Assembly (NCBI GenBank): GCA_963971535.1 | Contig: OZ020593.1 | Location: forward strand, 40,474,766-40,538,765 | DNA length: 64,000 bases | Direction: 5' to 3' | Origin: Notolepis coatsorum | Taxonomy: Eukaryota; Chordata; Actinopteri; Aulopiformes; Paralepididae | Part shown: in pieces, positions 1-9,334 of the stretch | How positions within the stretch are numbered: position 1 is the first letter of the stretch | Layout of the letters: each line of letters begins with the position of its first letter | Made by a program: the position numbers and the translations under genes | Notes under the pieces: model-generated | Seen by the model: only the letters and a program-made list of their open reading frames with translations | Database searches by the model: none | What the model was told of the DNA's origin: nothing

Positions 1-276
1 ACGTTATGATACATACATTTTTTGTTTTGTGCATTTCATTTAGACATGATATTTTATGTGAAGTAATAGCCTAATATGGAAATAGCCTGTGTGGTCCGTG
101 TCTACACGATCTAACGTTAACAAATATGGATAACGTTATGAATAAATACATGCATACAGATCTATACCAGGGTAACGTTATGATACATACATTTTTTGTT
201 TTGTGCATTTCATTTAGACATTATATTTTATGTGAAGTAATAGCCTAATATGGAAATAGCCTGTGTGGTCCGTGTA
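1..276. repeat. Direct duplication, about 103 bp, period 173
   Basis: Positions 1-103 and 174-276 are the same sequence apart from a few substitutions (for example catgat versus cattat). The spacer carries unrelated AT-rich sequence. I cannot assign it to a known repeat family. It lies upstream of the ric1 promoter. Confidence 0.8.
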
Positions 277-700
277 GCCTACACTACAACCTCGATTGTT
301 GAATGGATCAATAAGCTGTGACATAGTCGACAAATCATATTGATTTGCAGTAGGCAGGCTTTTTATTTGATCAACAGCAAAATAATCGTAACTACATATA
401 ATGTAGGTATTTTGGCGCATTAGTATATGTCCATCGTTACTTCTGTGTATTCTAACGTGCAGTAAAATATGACATGGACTTTGTTAACTGTGTGTAAATA
501 CATACATGTAGACACTACAGTAAAGTGTGGAAAAACATACCATCTAAAACTGTTTACAGAAACTGACCAGCAGGTGTCGCACTGTCAATTGTTATTATTA
601 TATGCCACATAATTATGGCATCACTCACCCAAATGTGCTTTCTTTTTCCTCAGAAATTTCATAATCAGATCAGATGTCAGCAACATTCTGATTTCAAGTT
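277..700. other. Upstream intergenic sequence, nothing recognised
   Basis: AT-rich sequence between the duplication and the ric1 promoter. Open frames here are short and show no protein similarity I recognise. No transposon ends were identified. Confidence 0.5.
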
Positions 701-710
701 CATGGGGGCG

Positions 711-1273
711 GGGGGGTAATTACGTCGGATGTCAACACCTCGTTCGACGCAAACTCCCCAGCAGGGAGAGCCAATCAGATGTGAGCTCAACATACTCGGC
801 AAAGATGGCGACGGGTCGACCCACTGTGGTGAAAACTGAGTCCTTTAGCGTTCTTCAAAACACGCATTGTTATTTGAGATAACTAAAGGTTTGTCTCGTT
901 AGTGACTTCAAGAGCGACCAACTGCTGGTTGACGGACATCGTTTCGCTGTGTTCACGACTTGCAGAAGACGTTGTTTTCGAGCGGAGGAGCGCCCCTCGC
1001 CTCGGAGGACAGCTCGTCAGCTCCAAGTTGGCTAAACGTTAGCCTGGTTAGCTTTGTCGGCAGCTTGGACCGTTGTTTTGGATTTGATGGCTTGTTAGCT
1101 GCACCAGTCTCTCGACATCGGATTGCATTTGATCGGCTCAAAGTATTTTTTTTACACCACCAGCTGTTCATGAACCACGCGGGCTAAACAACACTGGTTG
1201 GGGGGGAATACGTGCCGTTGATCTGGCATTGCGACACACACTGTAGAGAGTCGGAGAGACTTGAGTGGCCGAC
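711..1273 (+). promoter_or_regulatory. ric1 promoter and 5' UTR region
   Basis: The sequence becomes richer in CpG than its surroundings just upstream of the ric1 start codon. It contains AAGATGGCG at 802-810, which matches the YY1 core often found at or just downstream of vertebrate housekeeping transcription starts. No TATA box is apparent at a fixed spacing. The transcription start cannot be placed from sequence alone; a start near 800-850 followed by a roughly 450-nt 5' UTR is an inference. Confidence 0.5.
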
Positions 1274-1414
1274 ATGTATTTTCTAACCGGCTGGCCTCGG
1301 AGGCTCCTCTGCCCGCTGAGGAGTGAAGAGGAGCCCTTTCACATCCAGCCCAGCGCCCACAGGTTCTACTTCGCCGTGTTGTCGGAGACACAACTCAGCG
1401 TCTGGTTCAGTCGG
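1274..1414 (+). CDS. ric1 coding exon 1 (RAB6A-GEF complex partner protein 1, N-terminus)
   Basis: The exon encodes 47 residues beginning [15 protein letters not shown] and ending SVWFSR, and stops exactly at a consensus donor (CGG|GTAAGT). The vertebrate RIC1 family starts the same way (MYFLSGWPKRLLCPL, then a short variable stretch, then a WYSRPSVLIV-type junction), so recognition is firm. RIC1 pairs with RGP1 to form a Golgi guanine-nucleotide exchange factor for RAB6A that acts in endosome-to-Golgi retrograde transport; its N-terminus begins a WD40/beta-propeller region. An in-frame GTG three codons upstream exists, but the ATG at 1274 matches the family start. The exon ends in phase 0, which fits exon 2 at 37124. 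Confidence 0.9.
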
Positions 1415-2339
1415 GTAAGTAATCAACGCTGCGACGAGTTGCTAGATTATACTGTATGTTGGGTTTAGTTGTCCTAAAAAAAGAATGCGTGGCATGCCAT
1501 CTCTACGTGTGTGTGTGCTAAACTGTACTCGCTGCTGCGTCACCTCATATCACTGCGTGGCACTGCCTTCCCTATCCATGAGTGTAGTGTACACACATCC
1601 ATGATCTCTAGATCCTAGTTAGATCCTAGTTGGTTTAGACAGCGTTGCATTGCTAAGTTAGCTTATTTTGCATATGTAAATGTTACAGGATATCAAGTGA
1701 CTAATTTAACAAACTGTGAGTGATGACTATCATAAAAGGGCATGACGCCCGCGGGCATTTAAAGGGCCGGAAGGAAGGCAGCATTGTAGTGCACTCTTTC
1801 TATTTAGAATATCCATCTATGTAAGTGTGTGAATAATATACAAACGCCTACTGAGTGAAGGCCTTTTCATCTGCACCATTCTTCTCATCTCCCTCATTCA
1901 TCGTAACAAAGGCTTTATGGCTCGCATCCAACAGCATAGCGATGGTGTCTACCTACCTGTTGAATGCCTTGTCTCTCTGACTGTGATTAGTGAAGAGAAG
2001 AGGGCAGTTTAATTTGATCTACGACTTGAAGGTCGACCTTTAGCCCAGGGTCTATCGGTGTTCTGTGCACGTTTGTCTTTTAATCCAAGGCCTCAGGTTG
2101 CACCGCTGTTCATTCATTTTTTGCATTTTTCCTATATATTCATATCAGAGTTGGCCCCAATTGCCCTAATCTCTGCAAACTAATCAGAATCAGTCAATGT
2201 TATCCTTAATCTAAGGAACCAATCATGCTGCTGCATGTGCGAGGCATGCATAGTATTATGTTCATGCCCCCACTTCCACCTCTCAATCAGGCGCAAGGAG
2301 GAAGGGCACATTCACTTCAGTTTTCCATTTCTTTTGAAT
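1415..2339. other. Proximal intron 1, no feature recognised
   Basis: Apparently unique intronic sequence. I looked for open frames with protein similarity, tRNA boxes and transposon ends and found none that I could support. Confidence 0.5.
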
Positions 2340-2359
2340 GGGGGGGGGGGGGGGGGGGG
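2340..2359. repeat. Homopolymer G tract, about 20 bp
   Basis: An uninterrupted run of G. It is a potential quadruplex-forming or assembly-sensitive site. The region 2360-2741 after it shows nothing I recognise. Confidence 0.9.
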
Positions 2360-2741
2360 TAAAAAGCTCACCACATCATGTCTCCCATCCACACAAATGC
2401 ACCACCCAGCAGCAATGTGTCGGATCTAAAGTGAACGTCCCCAAACGTGTCTTCTCTACCATCAGTAGCCTCTTTCAAACATGAACTTGGTTTAGAAAGG
2501 GGCTGGCACCTAGGTAGAGTGAGGGCATGGTGCATTGGCGCACGCCGCATGAAGGGAAAAGTAACCTACCTCCCTTGCCTGTGAATGGAAGATCATAATA
2601 AGGGGGGGCGACAGGAGCTCAGGAGGTAGAGCAGTCCAATGTGCAATACCATCCGGAGAGACGATAGGGGGCGGTATTTTCTCTGTTCGAGCTCAGACAG
2701 ATCCCCACTGGTAACGTGAGGCTAGATTGATGAAAAATAAC

Positions 2742-2828
2742 GATTAAAAACGAGATTTCTCGTCGGTTGGCACTCAACGCATGGCATGAACTAACAAGAT
2801 TTCTCGTGGCTCGCACTCAAAGTGTTAA
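2742..2828 (+). mobile_element. Right end of a piggyBac-like element (truncated)
   Basis: Two copies of a hairpin-headed motif (CGAGATTTCTCG followed by a G/T-rich GGC-CACTCAA stretch, then AAGATTTCTCG with GGC-CACTCAA again) end in AAAGTG followed by TTAA at 2825-2828. The same architecture ends the full-length piggyBac-like copies at 9335, 26502, 39298 and 44590. No matching left end was found upstream, so this copy is probably truncated. Confidence 0.5.
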
Positions 2829-2835
2829 CGTTACC

Positions 2836-2946
2836 TTGGCTAAAGTTGGTACTATTCATAATCCAGCAATAATGGCTGCAGACCTGCAAGCAAAGTACAG
2901 CAAGTTGGCAAAGGAGTATTCCAAGGTAAATAACTTTTTCACCAGT
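2836..2946 (+). pseudogene. Captured PPP1R21 first exon with splice donor, copy 1
   Basis: The exon runs 2872-2925: ATG, 18 codons reading MAADLQAKYSKLAKEYSK, then a consensus donor AAG|GTAAAT. Vertebrate PPP1R21 (KLRAQ-motif protein) begins with the same pattern (LQ-KY-KLA-EYSK followed by LRAQNQ), and the cut after EYSK is consistent with an exon end. About 35 bp upstream (5' UTR-like) and 20 bp of intron are shared with the copy at 27794. No continuing coding sequence is present, so this is a displaced fragment rather than the gene. It begins just after the TTAA of the piggyBac-like end. An accidental match is unlikely given the donor, but ownership by PPP1R21 rests on remembered protein similarity. 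Confidence 0.65.
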
Positions 2947-3084
2947 AACGTTACATTGTCTTGTTTCCATCTAACGTTAGCTCACGTTAACTGGCTGACC
3001 TAGCTCACGCTAACGTGGCTGATCGACCTCTCCCACACATGCACGCAATTAATGACATAATGCGGACAGCCATACCGGTTTAGC

Positions 3085-3595
3085 CAGTGGTGCAGTCGTA
3101 ATATGGGAACTGGTAACACGCCACGCCACGTGCACGCGCGCGCGGGTACGTGCATGCGCACAGAACTGATTTATACACACGCACGCACACACACACACAA
3201 GCGCATATACGCAAGTGCAATCTTTCTATCATACAAGCTCTTCTTGCTCTCTATTTGTGTGAATGTGCGCGTGGAAAGCTGGCGCGCAGCACAGACGCTT
3301 GATTCAATATCATAAGCAGGTAGACCCCATCACGAATTCCGAGCCACATTAGTATTCACCTCCACTGCCTGTGTCACACAGAATGAAGGGGGAGATGCAT
3401 TCAGATAGCCAACACCCAGACACTTAGTCTACCTGCGCTTTTTGTTATGTAAAACGGTGGCCGGGTTTTGTCACAACGAATGGATACAGCGCATTTTTGT
3501 GTGCGAGTACACATCCGTGCGCGATCGCGCGTACTTCTGCCTCAGTGATCTGGTAACACGGCGTGTAACCGCGTGTGACCACGACTGCACCACTG
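3085..3595. mobile_element. Non-autonomous hAT-like element, 511 bp
   Basis: Ends are CAGTGGTGCAGTCGT and its inverted copy ACGACTGCACCACTG. The flanking 8-bp direct repeat GGTTTAGC (3077-3084 and 3596-3603) is exact. The subterminal region repeats GGTAACACG-type motifs, and the interior is rich in alternating purine/pyrimidine CGCG and CACA tracts. No transposase coding sequence is visible. Confidence 0.85.
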
Positions 3596-3603
3596 GGTTT
3601 AGC

Positions 3604-4032
3604 AATGTCAATGTTTAGCTTTTAGTGCCAAATGAGTCTCAAAGGGGAATGTTGAATATTTATTGTGCAAAAATCACAACAGAGCCTCTCCTACTAGCTA
3701 ACTGAACCGGAGCCTTCTGGTAGCAAGTGCAACAACGTATAACGTCCGTGCGGAATCAATGTCCCAACAACCTTTCCGTGGGTGAACTCATTGAGCATAG
3801 TTGTCAATTAATGATACTAATACTAATCTATACAATCACCTGTTGTTTAATAAATACCATTACTTTATAGTTATTACTAAAAAAACAATTTTATAATTAC
3901 ATTTTTTTTTTAATGTATGCACTGGTATCTGATCAGTATCGGTATCGGCCGATATCCAAAGCTTAGGTATCGGAATCGGATCGGGAAGGAAAAAATTGGA
4001 TCGGAAGTTTCGGAACATCTCTAGAATTTGGC
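3604..4032. mobile_element. Remnant with one hAT-like end at 3930-4032
   Basis: From about 3930 the sequence carries reiterated TATCGGTATCGGCCGATA motifs and stops at AACATCTCTA. This is the structure of one end of the CGATACCG-type hAT-like elements found elsewhere in the window. The partner end is not visible. The stretch 3604-3930 shows nothing recognisable. Confidence 0.4.
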
Positions 4033-4049
4033 ACTTTGCATGGTTGCCT

Positions 4050-4150
4050 CGGCCATCGGTGTGTGAATGTGTGAGTGAATGGGTAAAAGGTGAGGAACTA
4101 ATTGTAAAGCGCTTTGGATAAAGCGCTGTATAAATGCACCATTTACCATT
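4050..4150 (+). repeat. LINE/SINE 3'-tail-like sequence
   Basis: Contains GTGTGTGAATGTGTGAGTGA, AATGGG and TTGTAAAGCGCTTTGGATAA, and ends in a short tandem CCATTTACCATTT. This is the familiar 3' end of a fish non-LTR retroelement. Only the tail is present. Nothing coding was found from 4151 to 4780. Confidence 0.55.
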
Positions 4151-4789
4151 TCAAATATGTATCTAACTGGCATGTAAACTTGACATCTTGCAAATCAGGG
4201 CAACCTTAAGTTTTTCAGAGTTAAAAAAAGGTATGAAATGAAATCAGGGTCAAGGTATTCCATACAGAGTAAAATAAGCAACCAATGGTGTCACTGTTCA
4301 CAAATTCGTTTTGGCACTGATTAGATTTGAAGAAGTCCTTCTGCATGATCATATTAATTTGCAGAAAGCCAATAATGTAGGAAACACAATTTAAAATTTG
4401 TCTAATCTGTTAGTCCACAGAAAAAAACCTATATCTATTACTCTACTAAGGATTACTTATCTTGCGGGTATGATATGGAGGGGGGCTGTTTGATTTGATA
4501 ACCCATGATTGAGGCACATTGTGTGCAGCAGCCTATTTCTACATAGCGTGTATATTTTTCTGTAGTGCAGAAATAGTGCAAACAGTCATTGTGAATTGGG
4601 GTCATTGTTTATTTCCCTAAAGCCCATGCCGGAAGAGGCTTTGCTTCCCCTCATTCTACCCCCCCTTGAGAAACTAGCCTTTATGCCTGGGAGATCCAAC
4701 TAGCTGTCCAGGAAGAGGTTCCTCTTAGGAATGTGCAAGAAAATAGGCTAGGTCCTTTCCTCTGCTGTACACCGCCACATCTGCTGCAC

Positions 4790-4960
4790 TCATTACCCAG
4801 GCCCATCCACACTCCAGCCCCACTGCTACCCAGGCGGCCAGGCCCATCCACACTCCAGCCACACTGCTACCCAGGCCCATCCACACTCCAGCCACACTGC
4901 TACCCAGGCCCATCCACACTCCAGCCCCACTGCTACCCAGGCTCAGTCCACACTCCAAAA
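4790..4960. repeat. Minisatellite, about 32-bp unit, interrupted by the Penelope insertion
   Basis: Tandem units of the type CCATCCACACTCCAGCCCCA followed by CTGCTACCCAGG repeat about five times. A further unit reappears at 8028-8067 on the other side of the Penelope element, so the element inserted inside this array. Confidence 0.85.
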
Positions 4961-5021
4961 GATAAAGCAGGGCTCGCAACTCAGTCGTAGTTCCAAGGTG
5001 TTTTATTTGACAAAAAAAGGC

Positions 5022-5060
5022 AGATGCGACGTTTCGACCCTTCTGGTCTTCTTCAAGCAT
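5022..5060 (-). ncRNA. Hammerhead-ribozyme-like motif in the Penelope 3' region
   Basis: On the minus strand the order is TGAAGA, a 4-bp stem GACC/GGTC closed by loop AGAAG, then GAAAC. This matches the hammerhead core (CUGANGA, stem II, GAAAC) known to occur in the terminal repeats of Penelope-like elements. The base before UGAAGA is U rather than the normally invariant C, so this copy is probably crippled. No second copy is seen at the truncated 5' end. Confidence 0.45.
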
Positions 5061-5355
5061 GAAGACAACAACACACTGACATCTTTTTATACAGGAAGTG
5101 AACTAAATTGATTATCAGCCCCACCTGGTGATCAGGGGCGGTCCCAATATTTGCATGATACATTCTATACATAATTAAGTAACAATTTCTTTTCATTTGA
5201 CATTTTTTAGAAGATTTGAGAAATATCTATGTTAAACACAACATTAAGACATTTACAGATAGGCAGCAGTGTTAGTCACTGAAAACAAAAATGAAAAAAA
5301 CACAAACAAAAAACAAAAACAAAGTCCATTGACTGTCTCCCTCTATAAGTTAAAT

Positions 5356-6615
5356 TTACAAATAAGGTCTAATGTCAAAGTCCTCATTAAGTCCTGTTGG
5401 TGCCATCGTTTTAAGATAATGGATCCACCATACTTCTCTCCTCAGTAGGAGATTATCTATATCTCCCCCTCGTCTTGGAAGATGCACTCTCTCTATTCCA
5501 AGGTATCTTAATGATGAGACATTGTGGTGTGCCTTTTTAAAATGTAAAGCTACTGGGCTTTTTTCATCCCCATTCCGTATCGTACTCCTGTGTTCAGCAA
5601 TGCGTGTTTTTAAAGCACGTGTTGTCTTACCGACATATGCCTTACCACATGGGCACTTAAGCATATAGATTACATTGGTAGTTGTACATGTTATTTTGCC
5701 TCTTATTTTTATCTCTTTCCCAGTTGTTGGGTGATAGAAAACAGTGCATTTTTCTGTGAAGTGACATTGAGCACACGAACCACAACGTCGGTTTCCATCT
5801 GGTAAGTCATCTAAAAAATTGTGTGTTTTCTTAGGAGGCAGGTCTGATTTAACCACAATGTCTCTGATGTTATGTGCTCTCCTGTAGACTAGTCTAGGGG
5901 GGATCTGAAAAGATTTATCCAATGTTGGATCAGAACTGAGAAGATGCCAATGTTTTTTAATAGTATGTTTAAAAAGGTTGCCTAGAGGCGAGTATTGTGT
6001 AATACACTGTATAGGTTGTCCAGAGGTAGTTTTGTTTCTTGTAGATTGTAAGCAATCTTCTTGGGTTTTATGACCCACTTTCAAAGCTGCTTTTTCTACA
6101 ATGTCTTGTGTGTACCCTCTGGTTTTAAACATCGTTTTTAAAGTATCTGTCTGTTCCTGAAAACATTCATCTGTACTACAGATTCTACGGATCCTGTAGA
6201 ACTGGCTGATAGGTAAACTGTTTTTTAGCGGAGTAGGATGAAATGAATCACTTCTCAACAGAGAATTTCTGTAACAAGGTTTTCTGTATACATCCGTTTG
6301 GAATGTACCATTGTCTTTTTTGATTATAATATCTAAGAAATTCACTTGGTGTTGGTCATACTCCATAGTAAACTTTAGATGTTCATTTTTGGCATTGAGG
6401 AAATTAAAGAATTGTATCAGTGTCATTTCATCCCCTGTCCACAGTATGCAAATATCATCTATATATCTTTTCCACATCTTAATGTATGGTAAAAACACAT
6501 TTTCTGAGGAATTGAATACATAATTCTGCTCAAAAAGACCCATATAAATATTGGCTATGGATGGGCTGGCTTTGCTTCCCATACTCACGCCCTTGATTTT
6601 GTAGATAGTTCTCAT
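5356..6615 (-). pseudogene. Penelope reverse transcriptase C-terminal half plus GIY-YIG endonuclease
   Basis: This 419-codon open frame holds the second half of the Penelope reverse transcriptase. GVSMGSKASPSIANIYMGLF is near residue 10, and the catalytic YIDD box (RYIDDICILW) is near residue 50. A Cys pair module (CGSCAQC) follows near residue 275. The GIY-YIG nuclease core (VIYMLKC, then AYVGKTTRALKTRIAEHRS) is near residues 315-345. The last residues are a normal Penelope C-terminus ending in a stop. The frame is the continuation of 6530-7639 in a different phase: a one-base slip in a short A run near 6600 separates DENYLQ from IKGVSMGS. The part is otherwise free of stops. Confidence 0.9.
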
Positions 6616-7639
6616 CTTGGAACATGAAGTAGTTATGCGTGAGTAGAGTCTCTGTCAGTTCTATAAGAACGTGTGTTTCTGGTGTTGAATCCGGTGGACG
6701 TTGATTCAGGAACAGTGTCAGGGCTTCTAGAGCCCCTGTATGGGGTACTGAAGTGTACAAGGATTCGATGTCCAAACAGGCCATGTAGGTCACAGTGGTC
6801 GGATCCTGGACGGACTTCAAAGTCTTCAGTAGGTCTGTTGAATCCTGTGTGAAGGATGGGAGAGATTTCACAATTGGTTGTAGGAAGAAGTCCACATAGG
6901 AAGAGATGTTTTCAGTGAGAGATCCAATTGCTGCCACTATTGGTCTACCTTTAGGTTGAACAGGATCTTTATGCACTTTTGGCAGGCAATAGAACACTGG
7001 AGTCATTGGATGATCTATCTTCAGAAAGGCATATTCTTTTTTGGTCAAGAGGTCATTGTCCAACCAATTCTTTAATTGATGATGAATCTCATTTTTGAAA
7101 ATAGCTGTTGGATTTCCAGAAAGTTTTCTGTAATTCTTAGCATCTCCTAACTGACGGTGCACTTCCTTCTCATAATCACTCCTATTTTGAACAACAATAG
7201 CCCCTCCTTTGTCTGCATTTTTCACAATCAAAGTAGTATCTTTAGAAAGTTTGTTTAATGCTTCCCTTTCTTCCTTTGATAGATTGTTGTACACCTTATA
7301 TTCTTTTCTGTTCTTAAGAGTATTTCTGACGTCTTGTTCTACCAATCTGCAATAGGTGTCAACGGATGCATTTCTATGTTTCGGTGGAATAAAAGTGGAT
7401 TTTCCACGAAATTTACTAGAGTTCTCTGGTGTTTTAATTTCACTAATTGTTGAATCCATTGCAGTTGGTCCATCATCCTTATTACTCTTAAAAAATTCTC
7501 GTAGTCTTATAGATCGAAAGAATTTGTGAAAGTCAATGATTGTGTTGAATTCATTACAGTCAGTTGTTGGCACAAAAGATAGGCCTTTTTTCAGGGCTGA
7601 CTCACATGCAGTAGAGAGGGGTTTGTCACTCAGGTTCAT
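6530..7639 (-). pseudogene. Penelope reverse transcriptase N-terminal half
   Basis: Recognisable Penelope landmarks in order are KKGLSFVPTT, NADKGGAIVV, PVFYCLPKVHKDP with KGRPIVAAI, and motif A (MACLDIESLYTSVP), which carries the first catalytic aspartate. The last residues after FQDENYLQ are out of frame because of the slip near 6600. At the upstream end the frame continues open before the ATG (ELHEIINIMNLS) and should be joined to the N-terminal region at 7648-8027, but a second frameshift near 7650 puts that region in another phase. A full Penelope protein is one polypeptide, so this copy is inactive as written. Confidence 0.88.
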
Positions 7640-7647
7640 GATGTTGA

Positions 7648-8027
7648 TTATCTCGTGGAGCTCCGGGTGTTGTAGTACGTCCTCTGGCCTCCGGCTCTTC
7701 CTCTGCCCCCTGCGGCATTTCTTCCTCGTCCTCGTCGTGTCTGGCCTCCTCGGTTCTGACCGGCGCCTCGTTCTAAAAAAGCGGCCCTGTTTGATGTGGG
7801 TCCGCTGGTCTCTGAAGTTGTGTCAAGATCTGTAGTGGAGGAGTGAATCACGTCATTGGCAGTGCGAATATATTCTTCTTTCTTGTCCTTTGGGATTCTC
7901 CACATATAAACTTCATTCTTTTCATAATCTTTTGCATCTCTTTGGAATTTCCACACTTTCCTTGCTTTTATTTCTTTCTCCACTTTATTCTTGTATTCCT
8001 CCAATTCGTTTTTTATATCCGTGATAG
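7648..8027 (-). pseudogene. Penelope N-terminal basic region, truncated
   Basis: The frame encodes a charged, coiled-coil-prone stretch (IKNELEEYKNKVEKEIKARK) followed by RRGRGRNAAGGRGRAGGQR and YYNTRSSTR. This is typical of the region before the reverse transcriptase in Neptune/Penelope-type elements. The open frame extends to 8076, but residues before about TITDIK come from the minisatellite target, so the element boundary is near 8027. The frame stops just before the downstream part, which marks the second frameshift. Confidence 0.75.
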
Positions 8028-8067
8028 TCCACACTCCAGCCACACTGCTACCCAGGCTCAGTCCACA

Positions 8068-9108
8068 GTATACCAAACAGGCTCATATTGCAACCCATAC
8101 TGTGATCATGTCTACATCTAGGTCTGTTTCTTAGCCCTGGGACCTCCAGGCACACTGAAATGGTTTTATTGGTGCAAGCAGCCAAGCAGGGTGGTCAAGC
8201 AGCTCTTTGTCACAGCATAGCTAGTCTGACTGAAAGGATATGGACTGTGCATATAAGGCTCCCATTGGCTGACTATTTACAAGCTTCCTTCTGGCTAATT
8301 CTTGTCTCCCCTCCGCTCTGTGTGTTGCCATCATAAAATCCTTTCTCTATAGACTTGTTCGCTCCACGTCGCGTGCATCAAGGGGGCAAAAGGAACATAA
8401 TCCTGGTCAGAACAATGGGGCAGACTACAATATATTTGCATTTGTTAGCCATGCTAGCGATATAAACAATCAATCCATGCCAAAGCTAGCTATGTAAAAG
8501 GTGAAAGACTCACAGCCATGCTGATTTGGCAAAATTACATCCAGCTGTTTGGCTCGAACACGGTATGTTTGTATACACAGCAAATAGGTCTATGCATAAC
8601 GACGACAAGCACTCGAGCTAGCAAGCTACATGCTTATGATGGAACGATTTGGATTGTGCACTTGACTAAGGCAAGCTTGCTTGGTTCATTCTGTGGATTG
8701 TTTTAAAGTCAGTCTAAAGCAATAATAAATGTGTTCTGATTTTGTCACACCACAGAAAAATCTTATTAACCACACAAATTTGAATTGTTTAAAAAAAAAG
8801 AAATCACGTAATATAAAGGTTTTTCAAAATGGTGAAAAAATAAGCAGTATTCTCTGCTCTGAGATGCTGGAGGCGTGTCCACTGAAGGCGATGGAACCAC
8901 GCCCAATCGTGAGAAAGTTACAGCTGCAAGTGTCAAATAACACTGACCTGAACAATGGATGCTCCATCTAGCAGCTCTATTGGACTTGTACAGCCCTTTT
9001 TTCTCATGTCTTTCTCTCTCTGTCTCAATAATAATTTCTTACCTCAGTGAAACAATGCACACTGTAGATACGGGACATTTTCGTCACTTTGTGGCTGTTG
9101 CTCTCATA
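8068..9108. other. Intron sequence, nothing recognised
   Basis: No transposon ends, RNA genes or coding similarity were found. The small open frames are not supported by similarity or codon pattern. Confidence 0.5.
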
Positions 9109-9334
9109 TAGGGGTACACAAAAACCACGGTACGGGTTTTCGGTACAGTGGGGGAAAGTTTGGCTTTCCATGTTCCACTCAGGGGTGATGTAGTGTGCAG
9201 TAACTAACTAATTGTACTTGTAGGGCTGTCAACGAATATTCTATATTGAAATTAATAATCGACTTGTAAAAAAAAAAAAAATAATAATAATATTAGATTG
9301 TGGGAAAAACAGCCCCCCGGTGGGCGGTCGTTAA

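Larger units (their letters stand above)
4953..8027 (-). mobile_element. Penelope-like retroelement, 5'-truncated and frameshifted
   Basis: About 3.1 kb on the minus strand, bounded by near-identical 40-bp direct copies of the target (4913-4952 and 8028-8067, one mismatch). It encodes, in order, a basic Gly/Arg-rich N-terminal region, a Penelope-type reverse transcriptase and a GIY-YIG endonuclease. Two frameshifts split the frame into three parts. The 5' end is cut within the N-terminal coding region. The 3' region carries a hammerhead-like motif at 5022-5060. The long flanking duplication fits target-primed insertion, although the minisatellite could have contributed to the repeat. Confidence 0.9.

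Noticed and set aside
4725-5060. A 111-codon minus-strand frame with LGSSVAGVWMG repeats
   Set aside because: It is the translated 32-bp minisatellite plus the Penelope 3' end.
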